A stretch of 64,000 nucleotides of DNA from Agromyces allii. Lineage in GTDB: Bacteria; Actinomycetota; Actinomycetes; Actinomycetales; Microbacteriaceae. The translations under genes were made by a program, and so were the position numbers. Each line of letters begins with the position of its first letter. Position 1 is the first letter of the stretch. The stretch lies in contig NZ_WBIN01000008.1 in assembly GCF_009749385.1 (NCBI RefSeq), forward strand, positions 124,001 to 188,000, written 5' to 3'. The notes beneath the pieces are model-generated. The model had not been told where the DNA came from, ran no database searches, and saw only the letters and a list, made by a program, of their open reading frames with translations. Shown one piece after another: positions 1-7,598 of the stretch.

Positions 1-142
1 GCCCGCCGCTCGCACGCCGGAGCTTGCCCAGCATGATCGCGGCCGGGTCGCCCGGCAGAAGGCGCGGGAGCAGGAAGTTGAGCGAGATCGCCGCCCACAG
101 GGTCACCAGGTAGAAGGCGACCCTCCGCAGGTAGAAGCTCAT
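1..142 (-). CDS. ABC transporter permease, DppB/OppB type (5' part only)
   Basis: Only the first 47 codons are inside the window; the rest lies beyond position 1. The start ATG at 142 opens a reading frame beginning MSFYLRRVAF, followed by a hydrophobic helix (residues 9-29) and the LLPGDPAAIM segment. This is the hallmark N-terminus of the first permease of peptide/nickel/oligosaccharide importers (DppB/OppB), where the residues after helix 1 read LxPGDP. It follows the solute-binding protein gene on the same strand after about 50 bases, so the two probably form one transcript with further permease and ATPase genes outside the window. Substrate cannot be read from this fragment. In family members the protein forms half of the membrane channel. 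Confidence 0.85.
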   Translation of the reverse strand, partial: MSFYLRRVAFYLVTLWAAISLNFLLPRLLPGDPAAIMLGKLRRASGG

Positions 143-193
143 GCCGCTGCCGTCCTCGGGTTGGGGATGGTTCGTTCCATGGGACCGCTCGGC

Positions 194-1858
194 CTACTTC
201 GCCGGCGTGAGGTGCGTGAGCACGACCGCGTTGGCCACTGCGAGGTACGGCAGCGGCGCGGCGTACAGGTCGCCCTCGGTCGGCCATCCGCTGAACTTCT
301 CGGTGTTGAAGAAGGACTGCGAGGCGTTCAGCACGACCGGGATGTACGGCAGGTCGCGAGCGATCTCGGCCTGGATGGCGGCGTACGCCTCCTGCTTCGT
401 CGCGACGTCCTGGGTCGCTCCGGCCGCGAGCACGGCCGCGTCGACGGTCGGGTTCGTGTAGCGCGAGTAGTTCTGCCCGACGAGCGGCATCTCGCCGACC
501 TTGGCGGTCGAGGTGCCCGCGAAGTACTCGTGGTAGTTCGAGTACGGATCGGCGACCAGGCTCTGGGTGAGTCCGTACAGCGCCATCTGGAAGTCGCCGT
601 TCTGGATCGGGGTCCAGTACTCGGCGTCGGAGACCGTGCGGGCGTTGATGCGGATGCCCGCCTCGGCCGCCTGCTCGGAGATGAGCTTCGCGGCGTCGTT
701 GTAGTCGGTCCAGCCGTCGGGCGAGAACAGGTCGATCTCGATCGCCGTGCCGCCCTTGCCGTAGAACCCGTCGGCGTCCTTGGTGTAGCCGGCGGCTTCG
801 AGGATGGCGCCGGCTTCTGCGGCATCCGCCGTCTGCGGGCTCGTGGCGAGCTCGGGGTCGCTCAGCCACTGCTCGTCGCGCGGCTGGAGGGTGAACGACG
901 GCGAGGATTCGCCCGCGAGGCCGGCGAACGCCTTGTCGGCGATCGTCGCGCGGTCGATGGCGACGTTGATCGCCTGGCGCACCGCCGGATCGGTCTGCGG
1001 GCCGACGCAGCCCAGGTCGGCGTTGGCGCAGGTCGTGATGGTGGTCGGGTCCTGCTGCTGGTTGAGCGTGGTGATCTTGCCCGAGGCGGTGACGGCGTCG
1101 GGGTTCGCGATGAACTGGCCGACCCAGTCGATCTTGCCGGTCGTCAGCAGGTCCTGCGACGACTGGTTCGAGTCGAGTCCGACGTACTGCACCTCCTCGA
1201 CGGCGGGGGCTCCGTCGCGGAACTGGTCGTTCGCCTCGACGGTGTACGCCGCGTCGGAGAAGCTCTTCAGCTTGTACGGGCCCGAGCCCACCGGCTCGGG
1301 GTTCGTCTCGGCCATGAAGTCGTCGATGTCGGCCCAGATGTGCTCGGGGATGATGTAGGTCGAGCCGAGCGTGAGCGAGGCGCTCGTGAACTGCGGTTCG
1401 CTGTAGGTGAGCACGACCGTGGTGTCGTCGGTGGCCTCAGCCGAGACGAACTGCTCGGACTTGTTCGAGCCGTAGCCGAACGTGAAGGCGACGTCGGCGG
1501 CGGTGAGCGCCTCGCCGTCGTTCCACTTGAGGTCGGGCTTGATGGTGACCGTGAGGGTGCGGCCGTCTTCGCTGTACTCGAAGCTGTCGCCGATCAGCCC
1601 CATGGGCGCGTCGGCCGACAGCTGGTTGAAGAAGAACAGCGGCTCGTAGATCGCACCGAACGTGGCGTGGACCGCGGTGTCGACGGCGAACGGGTTGAAG
1701 TTGTTGTTGATGGGGGTCGCGCTGCCCGCCCAGACCCGGAGGACGGCGGCGTCGCCGCCGGATCCTCCGGCCGACGGGGCGCACCCGGTCATTCCCAGGG
1801 CGATCGCGGCCGCTCCGGCGGCGAGCGCCACCGCGAGGGAGCGTTTGGTTCGAGTCAT
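194..1858 (-). CDS. ABC transporter solute-binding lipoprotein, family 5
   Basis: A secreted lipoprotein of about 554 residues that delivers its ligand to the permease encoded just downstream. It begins MTRTKRSLAVALAAG, a short positive N-region plus hydrophobic core ending in the lipobox GMTGC, so it is lipid-anchored outside the membrane. The size, the YEPLF segment, the LKWNDGEALTAADVAFTF block and the later NVAIDR segment match family-5 binding proteins (DppA/OppA/NikA). I chose ATG at 1858 because AGAGGA lies 9 nt upstream; ATG at 1867 is too close to that site and the frame open to 1984 is not credible as coding. Family members bind peptides, nickel chelates or oligosaccharides. The neighbouring deacylase, deaminase and KDG genes suggest an amino-sugar or N-acyl-D-amino-acid ligand, but that is inference. 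Confidence 0.88.
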   Translation of the reverse strand: MTRTKRSLAVALAAGAAAIALGMTGCAPSAGGSGGDAAVLRVWAGSATPINNNFNPFAVDTAVHATFGAIYEPLFFFNQLSADAPMGLIGDSFEYSEDGRTLTVTIKPDLKWNDGEALTAADVAFTFGYGSNKSEQFVSAEATDDTTVVLTYSEPQFTSASLTLGSTYIIPEHIWADIDDFMAETNPEPVGSGPYKLKSFSDAAYTVEANDQFRDGAPAVEEVQYVGLDSNQSSQDLLTTGKIDWVGQFIANPDAVTASGKITTLNQQQDPTTITTCANADLGCVGPQTDPAVRQAINVAIDRATIADKAFAGLAGESSPSFTLQPRDEQWLSDPELATSPQTADAAEAGAILEAAGYTKDADGFYGKGGTAIEIDLFSPDGWTDYNDAAKLISEQAAEAGIRINARTVSDAEYWTPIQNGDFQMALYGLTQSLVADPYSNYHEYFAGTSTAKVGEMPLVGQNYSRYTNPTVDAAVLAAGATQDVATKQEAYAAIQAEIARDLPYIPVVLNASQSFFNTEKFSGWPTEGDLYAAPLPYLAVANAVVLTHLTPAK

Positions 1859-1958
1859 CTCCGACATTCCTCTCGTGCTTCGTTGCGTGGAAGGTGGTGC
1901 AGTGACGCCGCGTGCAGGATCTCGGTGCTCACGCGTTACTGGAAGCGACCCTAACAGA

Positions 1959-2001
1959 AAACATAGTAACTGGAAACAAATCATTCAGTTTCTGTTTCCA
2001 G
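1959..2001 (-). promoter_or_regulatory. Promoter and inverted-repeat operator of the solute-binding protein gene
   Basis: This is an AT-rich island in otherwise GC-rich DNA. The inverted repeat CTGGAAACA (1969-1977) / TGTTTCCAG (1993-2001) has perfect 9-bp arms and a 15-nt spacer. A possible -10 element TATGTT on the minus strand (1959-1964) sits just beside it, so a protein bound here could block transcription. A related TTACTGGAA lies at 1935-1943. The regulator is unknown; the nearby IclR protein is a candidate. Confidence 0.55.
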
Positions 2002-2053
2002 CGCGTTTCCGCGCCGCGTCGGCCACGCGCAGAACTCGTTCGCGCACGACGAA

Positions 2054-2084
2054 AGCGCGGCCCCGACCAGGTCGGGACCGCGCT
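2054..2084 (-). terminator. Intrinsic terminator after the KDPG aldolase gene
   Basis: Arms 2054-2068 and 2070-2084 pair over 15 bases with a single G-T mismatch, and on the minus strand the stem is followed by TTTCGTC. It lies 24 bases past the aldolase stop codon and separates the kdgK-aldolase unit from the transporter genes. The T-run is short, as usual in GC-rich actinobacteria. Confidence 0.6.
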
Positions 2085-2108
2085 CAGACGAGGGGCGAAG
2101 GGAGCGGA

Positions 2109-2768
2109 CTATCCGCCGAGCAGCGCGGCGAGCGCCGGCAGCTGCGCCGGGTCTTCGAGGGCCGAGCCGACGGCGACCGTGCGCACGCCGGCGTCGAGGT
2201 ACGTGCGGGCGTTGGACGCGTCCATGCCGCCGGTCGCCACGAACCGCGCCTGCGGGAACGGGCCCGCCATCGCGCGGAACCACGGCACGCCGAGGAGCGA
2301 CGCCGGGAAGGCCTTCATCCACGTGAGGCCGAGCGCGAGCGCGGCCTGCACCTCGGTCGCCGTCGCGACGCCCGGCAGCGACGGCAGCCCGGCGGCCGTC
2401 GAGGCCCGCACCACGTCGGCGTCGAATCCGGGGCTCACGGTGAACGCGGCGCCCGCCGCCGCCGCGAGCTCCACGTGGCGGGTCGAGAGCACGGTGCCCG
2501 CGCCGACGAGGCGGCCCTCCGCGCGACCGGCTTCGGCGACCGCGGCGAGCGCCGCGACATCCGCCTCGGACTGGATGGGCAGTTCGACGAGGTCGATGCC
2601 GAGATCCCACGCGGTGCGGGCCAGCTCGAGGCTGCGCGCCTCGCCGAGTCCGCGGAAGAGCGCCATGAGCGGGCGGCCGGCGAAGATCGCGTCGAACTCC
2701 CCGTTCGAGACCGGGGCGGTCGAAGCAACGGCGTCCGCGGGAGCGGCGGGCGGGGTGTGGCTGGTCAT
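2109..2768 (-). CDS. Bifunctional 4-hydroxy-2-oxoglutarate / 2-dehydro-3-deoxy-phosphogluconate aldolase
   Basis: A class I aldolase of 219 residues that would split 2-keto-3-deoxy-6-phosphogluconate (or the galactonate form) into pyruvate and glyceraldehyde-3-phosphate in the cytoplasm. Visible family features are the RGL segment (R39), the VELPIQSE strand carrying Glu62, the GAGTVLS strand and the Schiff-base lysine K152 in WMKAFPAS, followed by ATGGM near the C-terminus. The N-terminal 20 residues are Ala/Pro-rich and look dispensable. The start ATG at 2768 overlaps the end of the upstream sugar kinase gene by 4 nt (ATGA), so the two are translationally coupled. KDPG and KDPGal aldolases cannot be told apart from sequence alone. 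Confidence 0.9.
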   Translation of the reverse strand: MTSHTPPAAPADAVASTAPVSNGEFDAIFAGRPLMALFRGLGEARSLELARTAWDLGIDLVELPIQSEADVAALAAVAEAGRAEGRLVGAGTVLSTRHVELAAAAGAAFTVSPGFDADVVRASTAAGLPSLPGVATATEVQAALALGLTWMKAFPASLLGVPWFRAMAGPFPQARFVATGGMDASNARTYLDAGVRTVAVGSALEDPAQLPALAALLGG

Positions 2769-3661
2769 CGGATGCCTCTCGGGACGTCTGCGGTGTCGGC
2801 GATGGTGAGCACGGCGCGCTCGTGGCCTGCGAGCAGGCGCTCGTCGGGGGCCGCGCCTCGGAGCATGGCGTGCAGGTAGCCGGCGGCGAACGCGTCGCCC
2901 GCGCCGACCACCTCGACGACGTCGACCACGAATGCGGGCACGTGCACGCCCTCGGCATCGCCCAGGTATGCGGTGGCCCCCACGGCGCCGTCCTTCACGA
3001 CGAGTTCGCGCACGTCGGGCAGCAGTCGGCGCACGTCGTCGGGCGTCTTCGCGCCCCAGAGCACCTGGGCCTCGTCGAGCCCGACGAACACGAGGTCGGC
3101 GCGGGCGGCGAGGGCGGCCAGGCGCCCGGCCGCGGCATCCGTCGACGGCCAGAGTTGCGCGCGGTGGTTGACGTCGAAGCTGACCGGCACGCCGGCCGCC
3201 GCCGCGCGGTCGAGGATCGCGTCGACGAGCGCGTCGCAGGAGGTCGAGAGCGCGGGCGTGATGCCCGAGACGTGCACGAGGCGCACGTCGGCGATCGGCA
3301 GGTCGTCGGCGAACGACGGCTCGAGCCGAGAGGCCGCCGAGCCGGCGCGGTAGTACCGCACGCCGTTGCCCGGATCCTTCACGTAGAGACCGGTCTGGGC
3401 TGCGGCATCGCGGCGCACCCATGCGGTGTCGACGCCGTGGTCGGTGATCTGGCGTACGAGCCGGCGCCCGAGCGCATCGTCGCCGACGGCGCTCGCCCAG
3501 GCGACGGACGTGCCGAGGGCCGCGAGGTGGCAGGCGACGTTCGACTCGGCTCCGCCGGGGTCGAGGTGGAAGGCGGTGGCGGATTCGAGCGGCTCGGCGA
3601 CGGCCGGCGTCACGAGCACCATCGTCTCGCCGACGGTGAGCACTTCTGGGTGCGGGGTCAC
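2765..3661 (-). CDS. kdgK: PfkB-family sugar kinase, probable 2-dehydro-3-deoxygluconate kinase
   Basis: A ribokinase-like enzyme of 298 residues predicted to phosphorylate 2-keto-3-deoxygluconate at O6 with ATP. The first PfkB signature is seen as DPGGAESNVACHLAALG near residue 35 and the second as VVEVVGAGDAFAAGYL with the catalytic Asp of GAGDAF. Its 3' end overlaps the KDPG aldolase start, which makes kinase then aldolase the natural order of the lower KDG pathway and supports the substrate call. I start it at the GTG at 3661: an upstream frame runs to 3778 but would cross the divergent promoter region and has no family similarity. AGAGGG lies immediately before this GTG, so the transcript may be leaderless or nearly so. 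2-keto-3-deoxygalactonate is an alternative substrate. Confidence 0.82.
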   Translation of the reverse strand: MTPHPEVLTVGETMVLVTPAVAEPLESATAFHLDPGGAESNVACHLAALGTSVAWASAVGDDALGRRLVRQITDHGVDTAWVRRDAAAQTGLYVKDPGNGVRYYRAGSAASRLEPSFADDLPIADVRLVHVSGITPALSTSCDALVDAILDRAAAAGVPVSFDVNHRAQLWPSTDAAAGRLAALAARADLVFVGLDEAQVLWGAKTPDDVRRLLPDVRELVVKDGAVGATAYLGDAEGVHVPAFVVDVVEVVGAGDAFAAGYLHAMLRGAAPDERLLAGHERAVLTIADTADVPRGIR

Positions 3662-3693
3662 GCCCTCTATGCTGACTGGTGTGCAGATATGGC

Positions 3694-3718
3694 GCAAGCC
3701 GGTTGCAGCATGTGCAAC
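3694..3718. promoter_or_regulatory. Candidate operator between kdgK and the deaminase gene
   Basis: The divergent intergenic region holds two overlapping inverted repeats. GTTGCA (3702-3707) GCATG TGCAAC (3713-3718) has perfect 6-bp arms, and GCAA (3694-3697) pairs with TTGC (3703-3706). The site lies about 40 bases from the kdgK GTG and about 54 bases before the deaminase ATG, where one regulator could control both directions. The IclR protein encoded at 6760 is the obvious candidate; nothing in the sequence proves the pairing. Confidence 0.5.
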
Positions 3719-3771
3719 ACAGGCCGCACCGCACACCTGATCCCACGAACCGAGCACCTGAGGAGCAGCGG

Positions 3772-5109
3772 ATGTCACGCCGAATCGACGACCTGTCCGA
3801 CGAGGTGCTGACGACCGCCGACACCGGCCTGCCGGCTCGCGCCGCAGGGCTGACCGTGCGCGAGTTCCTCGCGACGGAGCCGCGCCTCGGCGAGTTCTGG
3901 ACGCCGCTCACGGTGCTCGACGCCGACGCCATGCGCCGCAACGCCGCGACGATCCAGGCGTGGGCCGAGTCGAAGGGCATGGAGCTCATGCCGCACGGCA
4001 AGACGACCATGGCCCCCGCGCTCTGGCAGCTGCAGCTCGAGATGGGGGCGACCGGCCTCACGCTCGCGACCCCCGGACAGGTGCGCACGGCGCGCGCGTT
4101 CGAGGTGTCGAGGATCATGCTCGCGAACGCGCTCGTCGCGCCGCCCGCCCTCGCCTTCATCGCCGGCGAACTGGCCGATCCCGACTTCTCGTTCCGTTGC
4201 TGGGTCGACTCGGTCGACACCGTCGAGGCCATGGAGCGCGGGCTCGCCGAGGCCTTCTCGGGCACGAACCGGGCCCTCGCCGGAACGGATGCCGCGCTCC
4301 CCCGCCCGATCGACGTGCTCGTCGAGCTCGGCGCACCGGGCGGCCGAACCGGTGCGCGTTCACTCGACGCCGCCGTCGAGATCGCCCGGCGCGTCGCCGA
4401 CTCGCCCGTGCTGCGCCTCGTCGGCGTCGCCGCCTACGAGGGCAGCCTCGGCCACGACCGGTCGCCCGAGGCCCTCGCCGCGGTGCGCGGCTACCTGGCC
4501 GATCTCGTCGCGCTCCGGGACCTCCTGCTCGATCGCGGGCTCCTCACACCAGGGCGCATCGCGGCCGACGACGTCATCGTGAGCGCCGGCGGCAGCGCCT
4601 ACCTCGACCTCGTGGCCGAGGCGTTCGCCCCCGCGATCGAAGCGGATGCCGCGGCCGGCCGCCGCACGCGATGGATCCTCCGCTCGGGCGCCTCGCTGCT
4701 GCACGACCACGGGTTCTACCGCGGCATCTCCCCGCTCGACGACCTCCTCGAACCGGCCATGCGCGGATACGCCCGCGTCGTCTCGCATCCCGAGCCCGGC
4801 CTCGCGCTGCTCGACGGCGGCAAGCGCGACCTGCCCTACGACGAGGGCCTGCCCGTGCCGCTCGGGGTCGCCGCCGCGCTCGGCGCCGAGCAACGGGCGC
4901 TGCCCGCGGCATCCGTCACCGCCCTGAACGACCAGCACGCGTTCCTGCGCGCCGACGAGCCCGGCGCGGCGCTGCCCGTCGCGATCGGCGACGTCGTGTC
5001 GCTCGGGCTCTCGCACCCGTGCACCGCGTTCGACAAGCGGCGCTGGCTCCCCGTGGTCGAGCGCGCCGGCTCCGACCTCGTCGTCGACCTCGTGCGGACG
5101 TTCTTCTGA
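3772..5109 (+). CDS. D-serine dehydratase-like PLP enzyme (amino acid deaminase / DSD1 family)
   Basis: A fold-type III PLP enzyme of 445 residues. The alanine-racemase-like N-terminal barrel shows the PLP-lysine region MPHGKTTM with K77, followed by LQLEMGATGLTLATPGQV, the counterpart of the block after the lysine in D-threonine aldolases and eukaryotic-type D-serine dehydratases. The C-terminal domain carries GLSHPCTAFDK, whose His-x-Cys pair corresponds to the metal ligands of D-serine dehydratase. Such enzymes remove water and ammonia from beta-hydroxy-D-amino acids. GAGGAG lies 6 nt before the ATG at 3772. The stop codon overlaps the next start (TGATG). With a D-amino acid deacylase after it and KDG enzymes beside it, D-glucosaminate (product KDG) is an attractive substrate, but this is inference; D-serine or D-threonine are the conservative alternatives. 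Confidence 0.8.
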   Translation: MSRRIDDLSDEVLTTADTGLPARAAGLTVREFLATEPRLGEFWTPLTVLDADAMRRNAATIQAWAESKGMELMPHGKTTMAPALWQLQLEMGATGLTLATPGQVRTARAFEVSRIMLANALVAPPALAFIAGELADPDFSFRCWVDSVDTVEAMERGLAEAFSGTNRALAGTDAALPRPIDVLVELGAPGGRTGARSLDAAVEIARRVADSPVLRLVGVAAYEGSLGHDRSPEALAAVRGYLADLVALRDLLLDRGLLTPGRIAADDVIVSAGGSAYLDLVAEAFAPAIEADAAAGRRTRWILRSGASLLHDHGFYRGISPLDDLLEPAMRGYARVVSHPEPGLALLDGGKRDLPYDEGLPVPLGVAAALGAEQRALPAASVTALNDQHAFLRADEPGAALPVAIGDVVSLGLSHPCTAFDKRRWLPVVERAGSDLVVDLVRTFF

Positions 5110-6758
5110 TGCCGGCCGCCGCTCACGTCCTCCGCGACGTCATCGTCGTCGACGGCGACTCCGGTGCGGGCCCGGAGCTCGCCGAGCCGGTCGACGTCGT
5201 GATCGACGGCGAGCGCGTCCTTCGCGTCGAGCCTCGTGGCACCACGCCCGACGCCGCGGCGACGCACGTCGTCGACGGCCTCGGCCGCCTGCTCCTGCCG
5301 GGCTTCATCGACGCCCATGCGCACGCCGACGGCCTCGTCTTCGACGCCGACGTGCAGCTCGCGCTGCTGCGCCAGGGCGTCACGACGGTGATCGGCGGGC
5401 AGGACGGCGTCTCGTACGCCCCGGGCGACGGCGCCTACGCGAGCGAGTACTTCGCCGCGATCAACGGCCCGCACCCGCGCTACGCGGGCGGCGGCATCCG
5501 CGAACTGCTCGCCTCGTACGACGACGCGACGGCCGTGAACCAGGCGCTGCTCGTGCCCGCCGGCACGGTGCGCAGCCTCGTCTGCGGGCGGTCGACGGAT
5601 GCCGCGAGCCCCGCCGAGCTCGACGCCATGCTCGCCCTGGTCGCCGAGGGCCTCGCCGACGGCGCGGTCGGCCTGTCGACCGGACTCGACTACGTGCCGG
5701 GCGCCTTCGCCTCGACCCACGAGCTCGCGCGCCTCGCCGAGCCCGTCGCCGCGGTCGGAGGCGTCTACGTGTCGCACATGCGCGGCGGCTACGAGTCGGG
5801 CTCGCAGGCCGGCATCGACGAGATCCGGGCGATCGCGCAGCGCTCGGGCGTCGCCGCGCACGTGTCGCACTTCCACGCCGAACCGCATCTCGTGCACGAG
5901 CTCATGGCGGGGCTCTCGGCATCCGGCGTCGATGCGAGCTTCGACGCCTACCCCTACACGCGCGGCTGCTCGATCCTCGCGATGCCCGTGCTGCCCGCGT
6001 CGATCACCGTGCGCCCGACCGCCGAGGTGCTGGCCCTGCTCGCCGACGCCGTCGAGCGCGCGCGGCTGCTCGACGAGTGGTTCCCCACGATCGTCGACTA
6101 TCCGAGCCTCGGCCCCGACTGGCCCGAGCAGCTCACGCTCGCGCACATCGCCGCACCCGAGTTCGCGTGGGCGCACGGACTCACGATCGGCAAGGCTGCC
6201 GCCCGCACCGGCACGACGCCCGCCGAGTTCACGCTCGACGTGCTCGCCGCCTCGCGGCTCGAGGTCAACGTGGTCATGGCCGTGCGGTACGCCCGTACCG
6301 ACGCCGACCTCGCGTCGATCCTCGCCCACCCGCGCGCGATGGGCGGCTCCGACGGCATCTTCGTGGGCGCGCACCCGCATCCGCGGGCGCGCGGCTCGTT
6401 CGCCCGCTACCTGCGGTCGCTCGTCGTCGACCAGGGCGCCATCGGTTGGGCGGATGCCGCGGCGCTCGTCTCGACGCGCGCCGTCGACCGGTTCGGGCTC
6501 GGCGATCGGGGGCGCGTGCGACCGGGCGCCGTCGCCGACCTCGTGCTCGTGGATCCCGCGCGGGTCGCCGACTGCGCCACCTACGACGCGCCGCTCGCCC
6601 TCGCCGAGGGCATCGACGACGTGCTCGTCGCCGGGGTGCCCGTGCTGGCAGGCGGGCGACTCACGGGGGCGACGCCCGGCCGCGGCATCCGTCGCTCGCC
6701 CGTCGCCGGTCGAGGAGCGCAGCGTCTCGAGACCCCGAGACCGACCGAGGGAGCCTGA
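5109..6758 (+). CDS. N-acyl-D-amino-acid deacylase family amidohydrolase
   Basis: A metal-dependent hydrolase of 549 residues. The N-terminal beta-sandwich is followed by GFIDAHAHADG with the His-x-His ligands, then VSHMRGGYES and HVSHFHAEPH supplying further histidines, and finally GGSDGIFVGAHPHPRARGSF, which contains the catalytic aspartate and the PHPR motif of D-aminoacylases. Known members usually have a metal-binding cysteine in a VGNCGxS segment; here the aligned segment reads IGGQDGVS, with Asp in its place. The family ends near GGRLTGATPGR; the last 25 residues or so are encoded by a dispersed intergenic repeat (6703-6734). Translation is coupled to the deaminase by TGATG. The likely role is removal of an N-acyl group from a D-amino acid or amino-sugar acid before deamination. 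Confidence 0.82.
   Translation: MPAAAHVLRDVIVVDGDSGAGPELAEPVDVVIDGERVLRVEPRGTTPDAAATHVVDGLGRLLLPGFIDAHAHADGLVFDADVQLALLRQGVTTVIGGQDGVSYAPGDGAYASEYFAAINGPHPRYAGGGIRELLASYDDATAVNQALLVPAGTVRSLVCGRSTDAASPAELDAMLALVAEGLADGAVGLSTGLDYVPGAFASTHELARLAEPVAAVGGVYVSHMRGGYESGSQAGIDEIRAIAQRSGVAAHVSHFHAEPHLVHELMAGLSASGVDASFDAYPYTRGCSILAMPVLPASITVRPTAEVLALLADAVERARLLDEWFPTIVDYPSLGPDWPEQLTLAHIAAPEFAWAHGLTIGKAAARTGTTPAEFTLDVLAASRLEVNVVMAVRYARTDADLASILAHPRAMGGSDGIFVGAHPHPRARGSFARYLRSLVVDQGAIGWADAAALVSTRAVDRFGLGDRGRVRPGAVADLVLVDPARVADCATYDAPLALAEGIDDVLVAGVPVLAGGRLTGATPGRGIRRSPVAGRGAQRLETPRPTEGA
6703..6734 (-). repeat. Dispersed repeat GGTCTCGA...CTCCTCGACCGGCGA, copy C (inside a CDS)
   Basis: Read on the minus strand this copy runs GGTCTCGAGACGCTGCGCTC then CTCGACCGGCGA. 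The same element occurs at 34074-34114 and 41822-41853. Its ends form a small inverted repeat (GGTC-TCGA / TCGA-CC). Here it is translated as part of the C-terminal tail of the deacylase and precedes the iclR ribosome-binding site. Confidence 0.7.
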
Positions 6759-6759
6759 C

Positions 6760-7491
6760 ATGTCGCAGTCCGTGACCCGCGCCGCGCGCATCATCGACGC
6801 GATCGCCGCCGACCCTCGCACGGTCGCCGAACTCGCCGAGGCGTTCGACCTGCACCGCTCGACGATGTTCCGCGAGCTGCAGGCGCTCGAGGAGGTCGGC
6901 TGGGTGCGTCGCCGCGGCAACGGCCGCTACACGCTCGGCACCCGGCTCGCAGCGCTTTCGAAGGAGGCGCTCGACTCGCTCGACCTGCGCGAGGCCGGCT
7001 CGGCGCACGTTCGGCGGCTGCAGCGGCGCGTCGGCAACACCGTGCACCTCGCAGCGCTCATGGACCGCTCGATCGTCTACGTCGACAAGGCCGAGGACGA
7101 ATCGGGCGTGCGCATGTACTCGCGCGTCGGCAAGGCCGTGATCCCCTACTGCTCGGCCGTCGGCAAGGCGATCCTCGCCAACCTCGACGTGCCCCGACGC
7201 GACGCCGTGCTCGACGGCGTCACCTGGGAACGGTTCACCGACCTCACGATCACGACCCGCGAACGCCTCGACGAGGAGCTCGTGCGCGTGCGCGCCCGCG
7301 GCTGGGCGACCGACGACCGCGAGTTCGAGCCGTACGTCAACTGCCTCGCCGTGCCCATCGAGAGCCCGCTCGGCGTCGTCGGCGCGATCTCGGTCACGGC
7401 CGTGCGCATGGTCGCCGACCTCGACCAGCTGAGACGCCACCTGCCCGCCCTGCGCGAGGCGGCCACCGCCATCTCGGCCGAGATCGCCTAG
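6760..7491 (+). CDS. IclR-family transcriptional regulator
   Basis: A DNA-binding protein of 243 residues. Residues 1-60 form the winged helix (SVTRAARIIDAIA, TVAELAEAFDLHRSTMFREL, GRYTLGTRL), and the remaining part is the IclR effector domain with VYVDKAEDESG, the YCSAVGKAIL segment and the C-terminal AVPIESPLGVVGAISV typical of the family. GAGGGAG lies 7 nt before the ATG. It follows the deacylase by one base and precedes ridA, so it is the probable local regulator of the D-amino acid/KDG genes. IclR proteins often respond to small acids such as KDG (for example KdgR-type regulators), which suits this neighbourhood. The ligand and the DNA target are not directly shown. Confidence 0.88.
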   Translation: MSQSVTRAARIIDAIAADPRTVAELAEAFDLHRSTMFRELQALEEVGWVRRRGNGRYTLGTRLAALSKEALDSLDLREAGSAHVRRLQRRVGNTVHLAALMDRSIVYVDKAEDESGVRMYSRVGKAVIPYCSAVGKAILANLDVPRRDAVLDGVTWERFTDLTITTRERLDEELVRVRARGWATDDREFEPYVNCLAVPIESPLGVVGAISVTAVRMVADLDQLRRHLPALREAATAISAEIA

Positions 7492-7598
7492 GGCGACGGA
7501 TGCCGCGGGCGCGCGCCGCGACATCCCACCCCGCTCCCCTGCCGACCGCCCGCCCATCGTCCATCCCTCACCGAAACCGAATCACACTGGAGGAACCC

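Noticed and set aside
161..1954. Long plus-strand open frame opposite the family-5 binding-protein gene
   Set aside because: It is the mirror of a clear lipoprotein gene; its translation is Arg/Gly/Val-rich without any recognisable domain, typical for antisense frames in GC-rich DNA.
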